DNA of 64,000 bases from Parabacteroides distasonis (GTDB lineage: Bacteria > Bacteroidota > Bacteroidia > Bacteroidales > Tannerellaceae), in assembly GCA_021531385.1 (NCBI GenBank), contig JAFBIR010000001.1, positions 372,001 to 436,000 of the forward strand, given 5' to 3'. Shown one piece after another: positions 55,739-64,000 of this stretch. The notes beneath the pieces are model-generated. The model did not search any database. It was not told where the DNA came from and worked only from the letters and a program-made list of their open reading frames with translations. A program made the translations under genes and the position numbers. Within the stretch, counting starts at the first letter, position 1. Every line of letters begins with the position of its first letter.

Positions 55739-57355
55739 ATGGGTACATACATCAATAAAGGTAATAGTGAATTCCGAGACATCGTTAATAGCGAATATGT
55801 TGACAAGACATCGTTGATACCATTAATCAACGCAACACTCAACTCCGAGCGCCGTTATAGCTGCGTAACCCGCTGCCGACGCTTTGGCAAGTCGATGGCA
55901 GCCAAAATGCTGTGTGCCTACTACGACAAGTCGTGCGACTCACGTGAGCTTTTCGTAGGATTGAAGGCTGAACAAGACAAGACGTTCGAAACCTACTTGA
56001 ACAAATACAGTGTGCTCTATCTTGACGTGACTTCGTTCACTGCACGGCCTGAACTGCGTGTGAATATCGTGCGTAACATCCAGAATGAAATGTGTTCTGA
56101 ACTAAAGAAGAGTTTCCCAGACATTGACTATTCGGAGACAACAGATCTTATGGGAGTACTCTCTGCTATTCACAATGCTACTGGAGAAAAGTTCTTCTTC
56201 ATCATCGACGAATGGGATGCCATCTGTCGCGAGTTCCCCGGTAGGCAGAGAATGAAGGGCGACCCTGAAACTGTCACTCCGACCATTATGGACGAATATG
56301 TAATGTTGCTCCGCCGTTTGTTCAAAACGCAGGATTCAGACAAGGTCTTTGCGGGAGCCTATCTCACAGGCATCCTGCCCATCAAAAAGTATAATACGGA
56401 GTCGGCATTGAACAACTTCAACGAATACTCCATGATAGATCCAGCTTACCTTGCTGCATGTTACGGATTTACGGAACAAGAGGTTCTTTTGCTGGCCAAA
56501 CGGCATAATGTGTCAATGGAAAACCTGAAATTATGGTATGACGGATATAGTATCGGCAGGGAGAAATCCATCTACAATCCCTATTCCGTCATGAAAGCCT
56601 TGCAGCGTGGAGTTTGCAAAAGCTACTGGTCAACAACTGGCGCATACGATTCTGTCAGAACTTATATCCAAATGAATTTCGAAGGGCTTAAGGATGATAT
56701 CATCCGTATGCTCTCTGGGGAGCATGTGTATGTTGATACGACAGAGTTCACGAATGATATGAACATTGTACGTAGCAAGAATGATGTCTTGACCGTATTA
56801 ATTCATCTTGGTTATTTGGCGTATGATGATGATACATTCGAGTGTTATGTTCCTAACAAGGAAGTTGGAGATGAATTGAATAATGCGATAAAGGCTACAT
56901 CTTGGGAGGCTTTGGCCAAAACAATACAAAATTCCCGAAACCTTCTCGCCGCCACCATCTCGGGCAACGAGCAAGCCGTGGCGAAAGCCATCGACCTTGC
57001 CCATGATGAGAACACCAGCATTCTCGCCTACAACGATGAGAACTCGCTTGCCTGTGTGCTTTCCATTGCCTATATCTGGGCGAAGAACGAATACGTCATC
57101 CATCGTGAGTACGCCACAGGCAAGGGCTATGCCGACCTTGTGATGATTCCTCGTCGCAACGTCTCCAAGCCTGCACTCATAATCGAGTTGAAATTCAACC
57201 ATTTGGTAGATACTGCCATCTGCCAAATCAAGCAAAAGAATTATCCTTCGAAGATTGCCGACTACACAGGCGACATCCTCCTCGTAGGCATCAGCTACGA
57301 CAAGGAGACCAAGCAACATGCGTGCAAGATAGAAAAATACGACAAGCTCTGTTGA
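55739..57355 (+). CDS. AAA-ATPase-like / PD-(D/E)XK nuclease fusion protein
   Basis: A 538-residue protein of a family common in Bacteroidota genomic islands. The N-terminal half is an AAA-ATPase-like domain that opens YVDKTSLIPLIN and has the variant Walker A RCRRFGKSMAAKML and Walker B-like FFIIDEWDAI. The C-terminal end has a PD-(D/E)XK nuclease core: GYADLVMIPRRN followed by ALIIELKFNH. The role is unknown; mobile-element or defence functions have been suggested for relatives. The window carries one copy with a strong own promoter and no obvious partner. Confidence 0.85.
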   Translation: MGTYINKGNSEFRDIVNSEYVDKTSLIPLINATLNSERRYSCVTRCRRFGKSMAAKMLCAYYDKSCDSRELFVGLKAEQDKTFETYLNKYSVLYLDVTSFTARPELRVNIVRNIQNEMCSELKKSFPDIDYSETTDLMGVLSAIHNATGEKFFFIIDEWDAICREFPGRQRMKGDPETVTPTIMDEYVMLLRRLFKTQDSDKVFAGAYLTGILPIKKYNTESALNNFNEYSMIDPAYLAACYGFTEQEVLLLAKRHNVSMENLKLWYDGYSIGREKSIYNPYSVMKALQRGVCKSYWSTTGAYDSVRTYIQMNFEGLKDDIIRMLSGEHVYVDTTEFTNDMNIVRSKNDVLTVLIHLGYLAYDDDTFECYVPNKEVGDELNNAIKATSWEALAKTIQNSRNLLAATISGNEQAVAKAIDLAHDENTSILAYNDENSLACVLSIAYIWAKNEYVIHREYATGKGYADLVMIPRRNVSKPALIIELKFNHLVDTAICQIKQKNYPSKIADYTGDILLVGISYDKETKQHACKIEKYDKLC

Positions 57356-57413
57356 TAATTATTGGCGTAAATGAATATACAGTATTGCGTCGCATTGGAT
57401 TGGAGCGAATCCA

Positions 57414-57615
57414 CATGTTGAATATTATGCACAGTGGATACAATTTAGTTAGCCGAACCAAACGTATAGACGGAAAGATTAGTTGGCAACACGAACTGGA
57501 TGGTTGGTATATCTATAGTATTTTGTGCAACGAAGTGAAAATTAAAGATTTAAAGAGAATATCAAGAGAATTGCATCTAAACTTGAAAATTGACGAAGCA
57601 AAGCCATCGAATTAA
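57414..57615 (+). CDS. Small unassigned ORF, possible gene remnant
   Basis: A 67-codon frame from the ATG at 57414 reads MLNIMHSGYNLVSRTKRIDG and continues with WQHELDGWYIYSILCNEVKIKDLKRISRELHLNLKIDE. The frame stays open upstream into the end of the AAA gene, so it may be the C-terminal part of a lost protein. The residue pattern looks protein-like, but no family is recognised. Confidence 0.35.
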
Positions 57616-57687
57616 TCTCTTACAATCATGGGACTGCTTTCGTGATAGGAAGAAACATTAGCATGACAATAAGCCTTTGAAAAAACA

Positions 57688-57842
57688 TTGCCCATCGCCT
57701 GCGAAAACGATGGGCAACGAAATAAAAAATCATCGGCAATGTTTGAAAAAACTACGGGCAACGTTTTCCAAAATTATGGGCAATGTTTTGGGAAACTATG
57801 GGCAATGTTTTGCAAGCCTATCAGCCATGCTTTTTTTCAAGC
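57688..57842. repeat. 22-bp phased tandem array with leading hairpin
   Basis: Units of the type TGGGCAATGTTTT begin at 57711, 57733, 57755, 57777 and 57799, with a decayed sixth at 57821: an exact 22-bp period. An inverted half-copy precedes them, so that 57688-57697 pairs with 57708-57717 (10-bp stem). The array lies between the small ORF and the 3' end of the TonB receptor gene. Confidence 0.8.
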
Positions 57843-57858
57843 CATGCAAGACCTTTAT

Positions 57859-59916
57859 TTAATAAGCAAAGGTGTAGTTGAAACCTGCCCTGAACCAGAA
57901 ACCGGGTTGCGGAATGTTGCCTAAGTCATAATAGGTTGCGTCGAACAGATTGTTCAACTCCGCATAGAGATTGAGCGCCTTATGCTGCCAATTGAGTTTC
58001 AGATCGACGACGCAATAGGGAGCGTAGGGCTCCTCATAGGCCGGCTTTTGCGCCTCATACTTCGTGTAGCTACCTGCCCGATCCTGCCAACGCAGATACC
58101 ACGATGCGGAGAAACCTCGCCAAATGGCATGGTTCAGATGTGCCGTGAACTTATGCTTCAAGTAATCTAAGGCATAATTAGAAATGTAATCCGCACTCTC
58201 CTTCTTCTGATGGATATAGGCATAGCCCAACTCCACCTTCCGCACGAAACAGTTTCCGCCCATGAGCTCCGTAGGAAGGAAGCTGACGTTCGTCTCCACA
58301 CCCATGTTATCCACCTCGGTCAGGTTACGGCTCTCCCACAGATCATCGGGATTCTGTTTCACCCAGTCGATCATGTTCTTGCCTTTTCGATAGAAACCGG
58401 CCACATGCGCACGGAGGAAGTAGGTGCCATACTTCACGCCCAACTCAAATGCCTCACTCTCCTCTGGCTTCAAATCGGGATTACCAATATTGGTCTTGCT
58501 GGAATAGAAAAGATCCGTGAAGGTAGGCATACGCAACGCTCGGTTCCAGCTGCCATACAACCGGAAATTATCCGCAAAACGCCAGCTGGCATCCACACCG
58601 GGATAGAACCGCACCCCTTGATTCAACGCAGAGTTATAATTGGCCAACACACCGAGAGAAAGCGTAAATTGATTGAGCAACACATTGTGTTCCAAGAAAT
58701 AGCTGATATTGCTCCGGCTATAACTCTTGGTGTATTGCCCCTCTTTCTCGAAAGGCACATCCTGCGGCTCTTTCATTTCATTACCCAAGACATTGCTTCG
58801 CACACCCTCGCTGCGGAACTCCACGCCCATACTGGTGGCACCTAAGCTCCAAGTGGTAGCCGCATTGAGGTTGGTGCCAAACACCTGCGTCTCGTGATAG
58901 TTATGGCCGGTGTACCAAGAGGCGGGATCGCTACGGAACAGCTCAAAACGATCGGTATGGCGTGTCCAATATACTTTAGGTGTGAAACGGATCTTACCCT
59001 TGGTCTCCCCTCCCGCTGAGAGAAAGAAACGGCGGGTCTTGTCGTACTGGTTGGGATAAGCGGCCGAGTAGAAACTGTTTGCACCATATCCCTTGTCGTT
59101 ATAACCCGCTTGGAATTGAAAATCAGCTTCCTTACTCTTCACCTGCGATTGCCAAAAGAGATTCAGCTGTTTGTAGTCGGTGTTTTCAGTATAGCCCCCG
59201 GAATGGGCATAACCCGCAGAAAAGCGTTGGCCAAATTGCCCCGCCACATGGTCGATACCCGCCTCCAACTTCCAAAGCTGGTGCATACCGGCGTAGTTGT
59301 CGGTCGAGATCCTGTTGGATTGGCCACTCTTCGTGATGATATTGATCGCTCCCGCAAAGGCACTGGCGCCAAACACACGGGAGGAGGGTCCTGAGATGAC
59401 CTCGATGCGTTCAATGTCTGAAAGATTGACGGGAATATCGAAACTGTAATGGCCCGTCTGGGGATTAGAAAGGTTGATGCCATTGAGAAGGACCGCGATC
59501 TGGTCGAACGTACCGCCACGGATCGAGATATCCGCCTGTGTACCTCCCTCGCCTCGCTGACGGACATCGACGCCAGCGGCATACTCTAAAAGATCCTGGA
59601 TACTGGTGACGGGGGCCGCCGCAATCTCTTGGGCGGGAATGACCGTCACAATCTTGGTCGCTTGGTTGAGCGCGATAGGCGCACGAGAGGCGGTCACCTC
59701 CACCTCTTCCAAATCGACCTGTGTGGATGCGCTTTGCAGTGTTTGCTCCACGGGCTTTTGTGCTTGCGCATTCGCAGGCAAAGCGAAAAGCAGAGTGGAT
59801 GCGCTCACCACACCGATGTTAATGACTTTGTGCATGCTTCGGAAAGCCGAATAGTTCCGACGCTCGAAACGGCGAAAACGAATGGCCTCCTTAGCTGCTG
59901 ATTTCCAATTATTCAT
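57859..59916 (-). CDS. TonB-dependent outer membrane receptor (BtuB/FepA-like, small type)
   Basis: A 685-residue outer membrane transporter. The N-terminus is extended and basic (FRRFERRNYSAFRSMHKVINIGV) before the hydrophobic signal core, a feature of many Bacteroidota receptors. After a TonB-box region (VDLEEVEVTASR) comes the plug (IQDLLEYAAGVDVRQRG, ISIRGGTFDQIAVLLNGINL) and a 22-strand-type barrel ending in an aromatic residue (FNYTFAY). It lacks the SusC-type N-terminal domain. It follows namZ with no gap, so the substrate may be a peptidoglycan fragment; cobalamin or iron chelates are alternatives. No riboswitch is present. Confidence 0.9.
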   Translation of the reverse strand: MNNWKSAAKEAIRFRRFERRNYSAFRSMHKVINIGVVSASTLLFALPANAQAQKPVEQTLQSASTQVDLEEVEVTASRAPIALNQATKIVTVIPAQEIAAAPVTSIQDLLEYAAGVDVRQRGEGGTQADISIRGGTFDQIAVLLNGINLSNPQTGHYSFDIPVNLSDIERIEVISGPSSRVFGASAFAGAINIITKSGQSNRISTDNYAGMHQLWKLEAGIDHVAGQFGQRFSAGYAHSGGYTENTDYKQLNLFWQSQVKSKEADFQFQAGYNDKGYGANSFYSAAYPNQYDKTRRFFLSAGGETKGKIRFTPKVYWTRHTDRFELFRSDPASWYTGHNYHETQVFGTNLNAATTWSLGATSMGVEFRSEGVRSNVLGNEMKEPQDVPFEKEGQYTKSYSRSNISYFLEHNVLLNQFTLSLGVLANYNSALNQGVRFYPGVDASWRFADNFRLYGSWNRALRMPTFTDLFYSSKTNIGNPDLKPEESEAFELGVKYGTYFLRAHVAGFYRKGKNMIDWVKQNPDDLWESRNLTEVDNMGVETNVSFLPTELMGGNCFVRKVELGYAYIHQKKESADYISNYALDYLKHKFTAHLNHAIWRGFSASWYLRWQDRAGSYTKYEAQKPAYEEPYAPYCVVDLKLNWQHKALNLYAELNNLFDATYYDLGNIPQPGFWFRAGFNYTFAY

Positions 59917-61119
59917 TTATTTTTTCTTTGAATTTGATTGCGTGGGATAATCTGGATATAAAAGGTATTTTTTCCGCATTTTCTTGTATTGCTCCAACTC
60001 CGGCTGCCAGCTGGCCCGGATCTCCTCCTCTGTCAGGCCGCGCACGATCTGAAAACGCAGTTGCTTCGTGCCTGCCAACAGGTCGAACCATTGCGGACGA
60101 GAAAAGAAGAAGGCTTTCTGGTCACCCGACTTCTCATAGAACTCCAAGAAGAACCGCAACGTCAATCCTCCCTCAAAGGGCAACTCTCGCAGATCCACGC
60201 CATAACAGAGCTTGTCTTTTTGCAACGGATTGGTGTCAAAGCCCGGCAATGAAGTGGGCGTGAAGGTGAAATCACCATATTTCGGATCCGGATAACCTAA
60301 CACCTGGAAAGGGAAATAGGTGCCACGACCTACACTGACATTCGTCGCCTCAAAAAAACAGAGCGAAGGATATAGCCGAATCGCTTGGTCGTTCGAGAGG
60401 TTGGGCGATGGCTTCACCGGCAACCAGTAGGGATCGCCATGCTTCCAATTCTCCATTTTCACGATTTTCAACTGACAAGTGTCTGGTGTACTCTTCAGCC
60501 ACCCCTCCTTATTGATCATCCAAGCTAACTCGCCCACTGTCAAGCCATGCAAGATGGGAAGCGGATCCACACCCACAAAGCTCTCGAAGCCCGGTTGACG
60601 AATGGGGCCATCTACAAAATCGTTCGGGTTGGGACGATCGAGCACAATAAAGGGCTTATGATGTTCCGCACAGGCCTCCATCACATAATGCATCGTACTA
60701 ATATAGGTATAAAAACGAGCACCCACATCTTGAATATCGAACACGACGACATCCACATCGGCCAACTGCTCGCCCGTCGGTTTCTTGTTTTTCCCATAAA
60801 TAGAGATAATAGGTACACCGGTCTTCGTATCGCGGCTATCTTTGATCTCCGCACCCGCATCACCCGTACCTCTGAAACCATGCTCAGGAGCGAACACTTT
60901 GCGTACATCAATCCCCTCAGCCAATAGCGCATCCAACAGGTGCACCTGTTTCTGTTCCAAGATAGAGGTCTGATTGACCACCAAGCCCACCTTTTTCCCT
61001 TGCAACAAACGTTTCACCACCTCCATTCGCTCTGCGCCTAACCGAAGTTCACCACCTTCCGCCTTGGCTTGCGTAGCCAAACAGAGCCAACCTATCAGCA
61101 CAATAAGTAGTCGTTTCAT
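59917..61119 (-). CDS. namZ: Exo-beta-N-acetylmuramidase NamZ (DUF1343, GH171)
   Basis: NamZ releases terminal MurNAc from peptidoglycan fragments. The 400-residue product starts MKRLLIVLIGWLCLATQAKA, a good signal peptide; the in-frame ATG at 61209 lies upstream of the likely transcription start. DUF1343 motifs are GKKVGLVVNQTS, VFAPEHGFRG, FDIQDVGARFYTYISTM, LDRPNPN and SVGRGTYFPFQVLG. It is the first gene of an operon with the TonB receptor, whose ATG follows its stop codon directly. Confidence 0.9.
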   Translation of the reverse strand: MKRLLIVLIGWLCLATQAKAEGGELRLGAERMEVVKRLLQGKKVGLVVNQTSILEQKQVHLLDALLAEGIDVRKVFAPEHGFRGTGDAGAEIKDSRDTKTGVPIISIYGKNKKPTGEQLADVDVVVFDIQDVGARFYTYISTMHYVMEACAEHHKPFIVLDRPNPNDFVDGPIRQPGFESFVGVDPLPILHGLTVGELAWMINKEGWLKSTPDTCQLKIVKMENWKHGDPYWLPVKPSPNLSNDQAIRLYPSLCFFEATNVSVGRGTYFPFQVLGYPDPKYGDFTFTPTSLPGFDTNPLQKDKLCYGVDLRELPFEGGLTLRFFLEFYEKSGDQKAFFFSRPQWFDLLAGTKQLRFQIVRGLTEEEIRASWQPELEQYKKMRKKYLLYPDYPTQSNSKKK

Positions 61120-61206
61120 GATCTCAAAACTTATTTCATCAGCCTTATACCTACCAAACAGGACAACGTACCAAACAGTTTTAGTAACGAGCCTTGAATT
61201 TGGCGG

Positions 61207-61245
61207 CAAAAGTACGAAATGTTTTCACAGAAATTTATACTTTTG
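61207..61245. promoter_or_regulatory. Divergent -7 boxes for namZ and the DPP-type peptidase
   Basis: Leftward TACTTTTG (complement of 61207-61214) serves namZ. Rightward TACTTTTG at 61238-61245 lies 25 bp before the peptidase ATG at 61271. The two identical boxes point outward, 23 bp apart. Confidence 0.65.
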
Positions 61246-61270
61246 GGGTCGAATTTGACATTGAAACATT

Positions 61271-63682
61271 ATGAGACTGAAATTACTATGCTATGCGCTC
61301 TGTTTAAGTGGACTGGCCATCGCCCCGACCCTGCAAGCGCAAGAGGTCTTGCCTGAATACACGCAAGCCCGCCGTTTTGCTCCCTCCAATGCAGAGCAAT
61401 GGCTTTTTTCTTATACGGTGACACCTCACTATTTCCACAACAGCTCGAAATTCTGGTATGACTATAAGACGAGTGACGGTACCCGTTGGTATGTGGTGGA
61501 TCCGGACACGCGCAGAAAACAAGAGCTTTTCGATCGGGATGACTTGGCCGCACGCCTCAGCGAACTGACCGAAGAGCCCTTCGCCGGACAGCAGTTAGCC
61601 TTGGAGGGGATGAACTTGCAAGAAGATGACCGCACCTTCACCTTCTCGTTGAAGGGGGCGCATGGTCAATACACCTTCTCTTACGACTACACCACACAGG
61701 CACTCAAAACTATCAAGAAAAGCGACCTGCCGACACCGAACCGCTGGGCGAACATCTCACCTGATAAGCGTCAGGTCGTTTACGCGAAGGATTTGAATCT
61801 CTACACGATGAGCTATGCGGACTTTGAGAAGCTACAAAAGAACCCCAAGGCGGAAGGTATTCAAGAGACCGCGTTAACCACGGATGGAGTGCCTCATTTC
61901 GCCTTCGGTATGCCTCGCAACCTGATGAATACCGATTCGTTGTTGGATCATAAACGGAAATATGTCAACGGTAACTGGTCGCCAGACGGACGCTATTTCG
62001 TGACGACCTTGACTGACCAACGAGACGTGCAAGAGCTGTGGGTAGTGCATAACACCGCCAAGCCCCGCCCCACGTTGGAAACCTATAAATACCAGATGCC
62101 GGGAGAGGCTGGCTCCCCGCAAACCCATCTCTACCTTTTCGACATGGAGCAAAAGAGCCGCAAGGAGATTCGCACCGATCGCTTCAAAGATCAAACGATC
62201 AACTTGGCCACACGCCCGGACAAGCTGCATGATGGTGCTAACCGACAAGCCATCTGGTTGGGCGACAACGAAACCTTCTACCTCACTCGTGTCAGCCGTG
62301 ACATGAAGCGTATCGACATTTGCGCCTACACGATCGGTCAAGATTCCATTCGTCCCCTCATTGAGGAGCGCATGAAGACCTCCATGGAAAGCCGTCCCTT
62401 GGCGTTGACCGACAACGGAAAAGAGTTAATCCAATGGAGCGAGCGAGATGGCTGGGCACACCTTTATTTATATGACAACAAGGGGCAGTTGAAGAACCGG
62501 ATTACCAAAGGTCCCTGGCACGTGGATGCGATCGTAGAGGTGGATAGCAAGAGCCGAGTGGTCTATTTCATCGCCAACGGGCGGGAGAAAGAGGACACTA
62601 CGCCCTACTACGAGCACCTCTATCGGGTGAACTTCGACGGTACAGGGCTGAAAGCGATCACACCGGGCAACTATTTCCACTTGACCAGCATGGATCGGCA
62701 AGGACGCTACATCGTGGATAACTACTCACGGGTGAACACCGTGCCGGCAACCGCCCTCTATGACAACCAAGGCAACCGATTAATGACCTTAGAAGAAAGC
62801 GATTTCTCACAATTGAAGCTGAACGGTTACCAATTTCCGGAGCCATTCACGGTGAAGGCGGCCGACGGTGTGACCGATCTTTACGGAGTCATCTTCAAAC
62901 CGTTTGACTTCGACTCCACCAAAGTCTATCCGGTGATCAACTATGTTTATCCAGGTCCGCAAACCGAGGGAACTTTCTTCCGTTACATTCCCTTGAATCC
63001 CCGCACAGACCGCTTGGCACAAGCCGGGTTCATCGTGGTTTGCGTAGGTCATCGTGGTGGACACCCCAGCCGCTCGAAATGGTATCATAACTACGGCTAT
63101 GGCAACTTGCGTGATTATCCCTTAGCCGACCATAAGGCTGCGATCGAGCAACTGTGCGCCCGCTATCCCTACATGGACATTAACCGGGTCGGCATTCACG
63201 GCCATTCCGGAGGTGGATTCATGTCCACAGCCGCCATGCTGCTCTATCCCGATTTCTTCAAGGTGGCTGTCTCTTGTGCCGGCAACCACGACAACAACAT
63301 CTACAACCGTTGGTGGGGCGAGAAGCACCATGGCGTGAAGGAGATCACCGATGAGGCGGGCAACATCTCTTTTGAGAGCCAAATCCCGACCAACCAGGAG
63401 TTGGCGAAGAACCTGAAAGGTCATCTGCTCTTGATTCATGGTGATGTGGATAATAACGTACACCCCGCTAATACCATTGTCGTAGTGGATGAACTGATCA
63501 AAGCTGGGAAACGTTTCGATATGCTGTTCATCCCCGGCCAGCGCCACCACTTCGAGGAGTACAACGAGTACTTCTACTGGCGTATGGTGGATTACTTCTC
63601 TGAGTATCTCAAAGGACAACGAGAGCAAAGCATTGACATCAAAGACTTGAAATTAGGTAAATGGTTCCAAGGGTACCAATAA
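61271..63682 (+). CDS. S9-family dipeptidyl peptidase IV-type serine peptidase
   Basis: An 803-residue exported peptidase with signal peptide ending LQAQ. The first two thirds form the DPP IV-type beta-propeller domain (NRWANISPDKRQVVYAKDLNLY, NGNWSPDGRYFVTTLTDQRD). The alpha/beta hydrolase domain has the nucleophile Ser646 in GHSGGGF, Asp727 in GDVDNNVHP and a histidine at 759/760 in GQRHHF. It should release dipeptides from N-termini, often after proline, but the exact specificity is not visible; GHSGGG replaces the commoner GWSYGG. It is 11 bp upstream of the HD-domain gene. Confidence 0.9.
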   Translation: MRLKLLCYALCLSGLAIAPTLQAQEVLPEYTQARRFAPSNAEQWLFSYTVTPHYFHNSSKFWYDYKTSDGTRWYVVDPDTRRKQELFDRDDLAARLSELTEEPFAGQQLALEGMNLQEDDRTFTFSLKGAHGQYTFSYDYTTQALKTIKKSDLPTPNRWANISPDKRQVVYAKDLNLYTMSYADFEKLQKNPKAEGIQETALTTDGVPHFAFGMPRNLMNTDSLLDHKRKYVNGNWSPDGRYFVTTLTDQRDVQELWVVHNTAKPRPTLETYKYQMPGEAGSPQTHLYLFDMEQKSRKEIRTDRFKDQTINLATRPDKLHDGANRQAIWLGDNETFYLTRVSRDMKRIDICAYTIGQDSIRPLIEERMKTSMESRPLALTDNGKELIQWSERDGWAHLYLYDNKGQLKNRITKGPWHVDAIVEVDSKSRVVYFIANGREKEDTTPYYEHLYRVNFDGTGLKAITPGNYFHLTSMDRQGRYIVDNYSRVNTVPATALYDNQGNRLMTLEESDFSQLKLNGYQFPEPFTVKAADGVTDLYGVIFKPFDFDSTKVYPVINYVYPGPQTEGTFFRYIPLNPRTDRLAQAGFIVVCVGHRGGHPSRSKWYHNYGYGNLRDYPLADHKAAIEQLCARYPYMDINRVGIHGHSGGGFMSTAAMLLYPDFFKVAVSCAGNHDNNIYNRWWGEKHHGVKEITDEAGNISFESQIPTNQELAKNLKGHLLLIHGDVDNNVHPANTIVVVDELIKAGKRFDMLFIPGQRHHFEEYNEYFYWRMVDYFSEYLKGQREQSIDIKDLKLGKWFQGYQ

Positions 63683-63693
63683 TTTAGACAGTA

Positions 63694-64000
63694 ATGGATC
63701 CTATCAAAATCATCGAGAAATATTATCCGGTAGAATCTGATGCCTACCGGATCTTAGTGGATCACAGCCGAAGCGTGGCCAACAAAGCGTTGGCCATCGC
63801 TCGGATGCATCCCGAAATGAACTTAGACATCCCATTCATCGAGGAGGCAGCCATGCTGCACGACATCGGTATCTTCCGTTGCAAAGCCCCCTCCATCGAC
63901 TGCCACGGCGAGGCCGACTACATTTGTCATGGCTACTTAGGCGCTGAGTTGATGCGGGCAGAAGGCTATCCGCAACATGCCTGGGTATGCGAACGCCATA
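63694..64000 (+). CDS. HD-domain phosphohydrolase, 5' part only
   Basis: The first 102 codons are in the window. MDPIKIIEKYYPVESDAYRI is followed by DHSRSVANKALAIA, then the metal-binding AAMLHDIGIF (HD motif) and a further His-rich stretch (CHGYLGAELM). This is the layout of small HD-superfamily phosphohydrolases. The substrate is unknown. It starts 11 bp after the DPP-type gene and is probably cotranscribed with it. Confidence 0.85.
   Translation, partial: MDPIKIIEKYYPVESDAYRILVDHSRSVANKALAIARMHPEMNLDIPFIEEAAMLHDIGIFRCKAPSIDCHGEADYICHGYLGAELMRAEGYPQHAWVCERH

Noticed and set aside
61120-61209. namZ start at 61209
   Set aside because: The -7 box (61207-61214) overlaps it, so that ATG is not in the transcript. 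The ATG at 61119 begins a proper signal peptide.
59917-61270. Cobalamin riboswitch for the TonB receptor
   Set aside because: The receptor directly follows namZ with no leader, and nothing like a B12 box was seen before namZ.

Overview
The window is chromosomal DNA from a member of the Bacteroidota, most likely an anaerobic gut or oral Bacteroidales (Parabacteroides, Tannerella or Barnesiella-like; the genus is a guess). The evidence is the many -7 promoter boxes of the Bacteroidota type TAnnTTTG, a seven-gene V/A-type ATPase operon in the order E-DUF2764-A-B-D-I-K, an HU-HIG type DNA-binding protein, a DUF1343/NamZ muramidase, a TonB receptor with an extended signal peptide, and many secreted exo-glycosidases. 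No rRNA, tRNA or CRISPR array was seen.

Layout. 1-4.1 kb: 5' part of a GH92 mannosidase, tatC-tatA, fabD, an M15 peptidase. 4.2-11.8 kb: V/A-type ATPase operon. 12.0-17.9 kb: heavy-metal RND efflux operon led by a small His-rich membrane protein. 18.0-20.7 kb: an operator-rich intergenic region, an uncharacterised protein and an M28 peptidase. 20.8-27.5 kb: sulfatase, a GH125 mannosidase with a Tat signal, yidC and pyrG, read leftward. 27.7-33.9 kb: ettA, DUF1080, glyA, GH20. 33.9-34.7 kb: HU-like gene with a 21-bp phased array upstream.

34.8-44.7 kb is accessory. It opens with a rod-shaped RNA (about 226 nt plus terminator) that looks like 6S RNA. A three-gene defence-like operon follows: a PLD-SNF2 helicase, an Eco57I-type methylase with an AT-rich foreign target-recognition segment, and a lone DprA-like (SLOG) protein. 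Facing it is a RhuM-like gene and a wHTH remnant, bounded by 23-bp direct repeats. Then come seven GTTGAC motifs spaced almost exactly 32 bp apart, and a frameshifted kdpD relic.

45-51.6 kb: an AraC regulator divergent from a multidrug RND operon, with a palindrome of two facing -7 boxes between them. 51.7-55.4 kb: flavin reductase, a Sel1-acetyltransferase fusion, sialidase, a PepSY-like protein. 55.7-57.9 kb: an AAA/PD-(D/E)XK gene, an unassigned small ORF and a 22-bp phased array. 57.9-64 kb: a TonB receptor directly abutting namZ, divergent from a DPP IV-type peptidase and the start of an HD-domain gene.

The GH92, GH125, GH20, GH33, sulfatase, M28 and S9 enzymes together would trim host glycoproteins from their ends, but they are dispersed and no SusC/SusD pair is present. 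The best candidates for something undescribed are the helicase-methylase-SLOG operon with its repeat-bounded neighbours, the 32-bp GTTGAC array, and the structured RNA in front of the operon.
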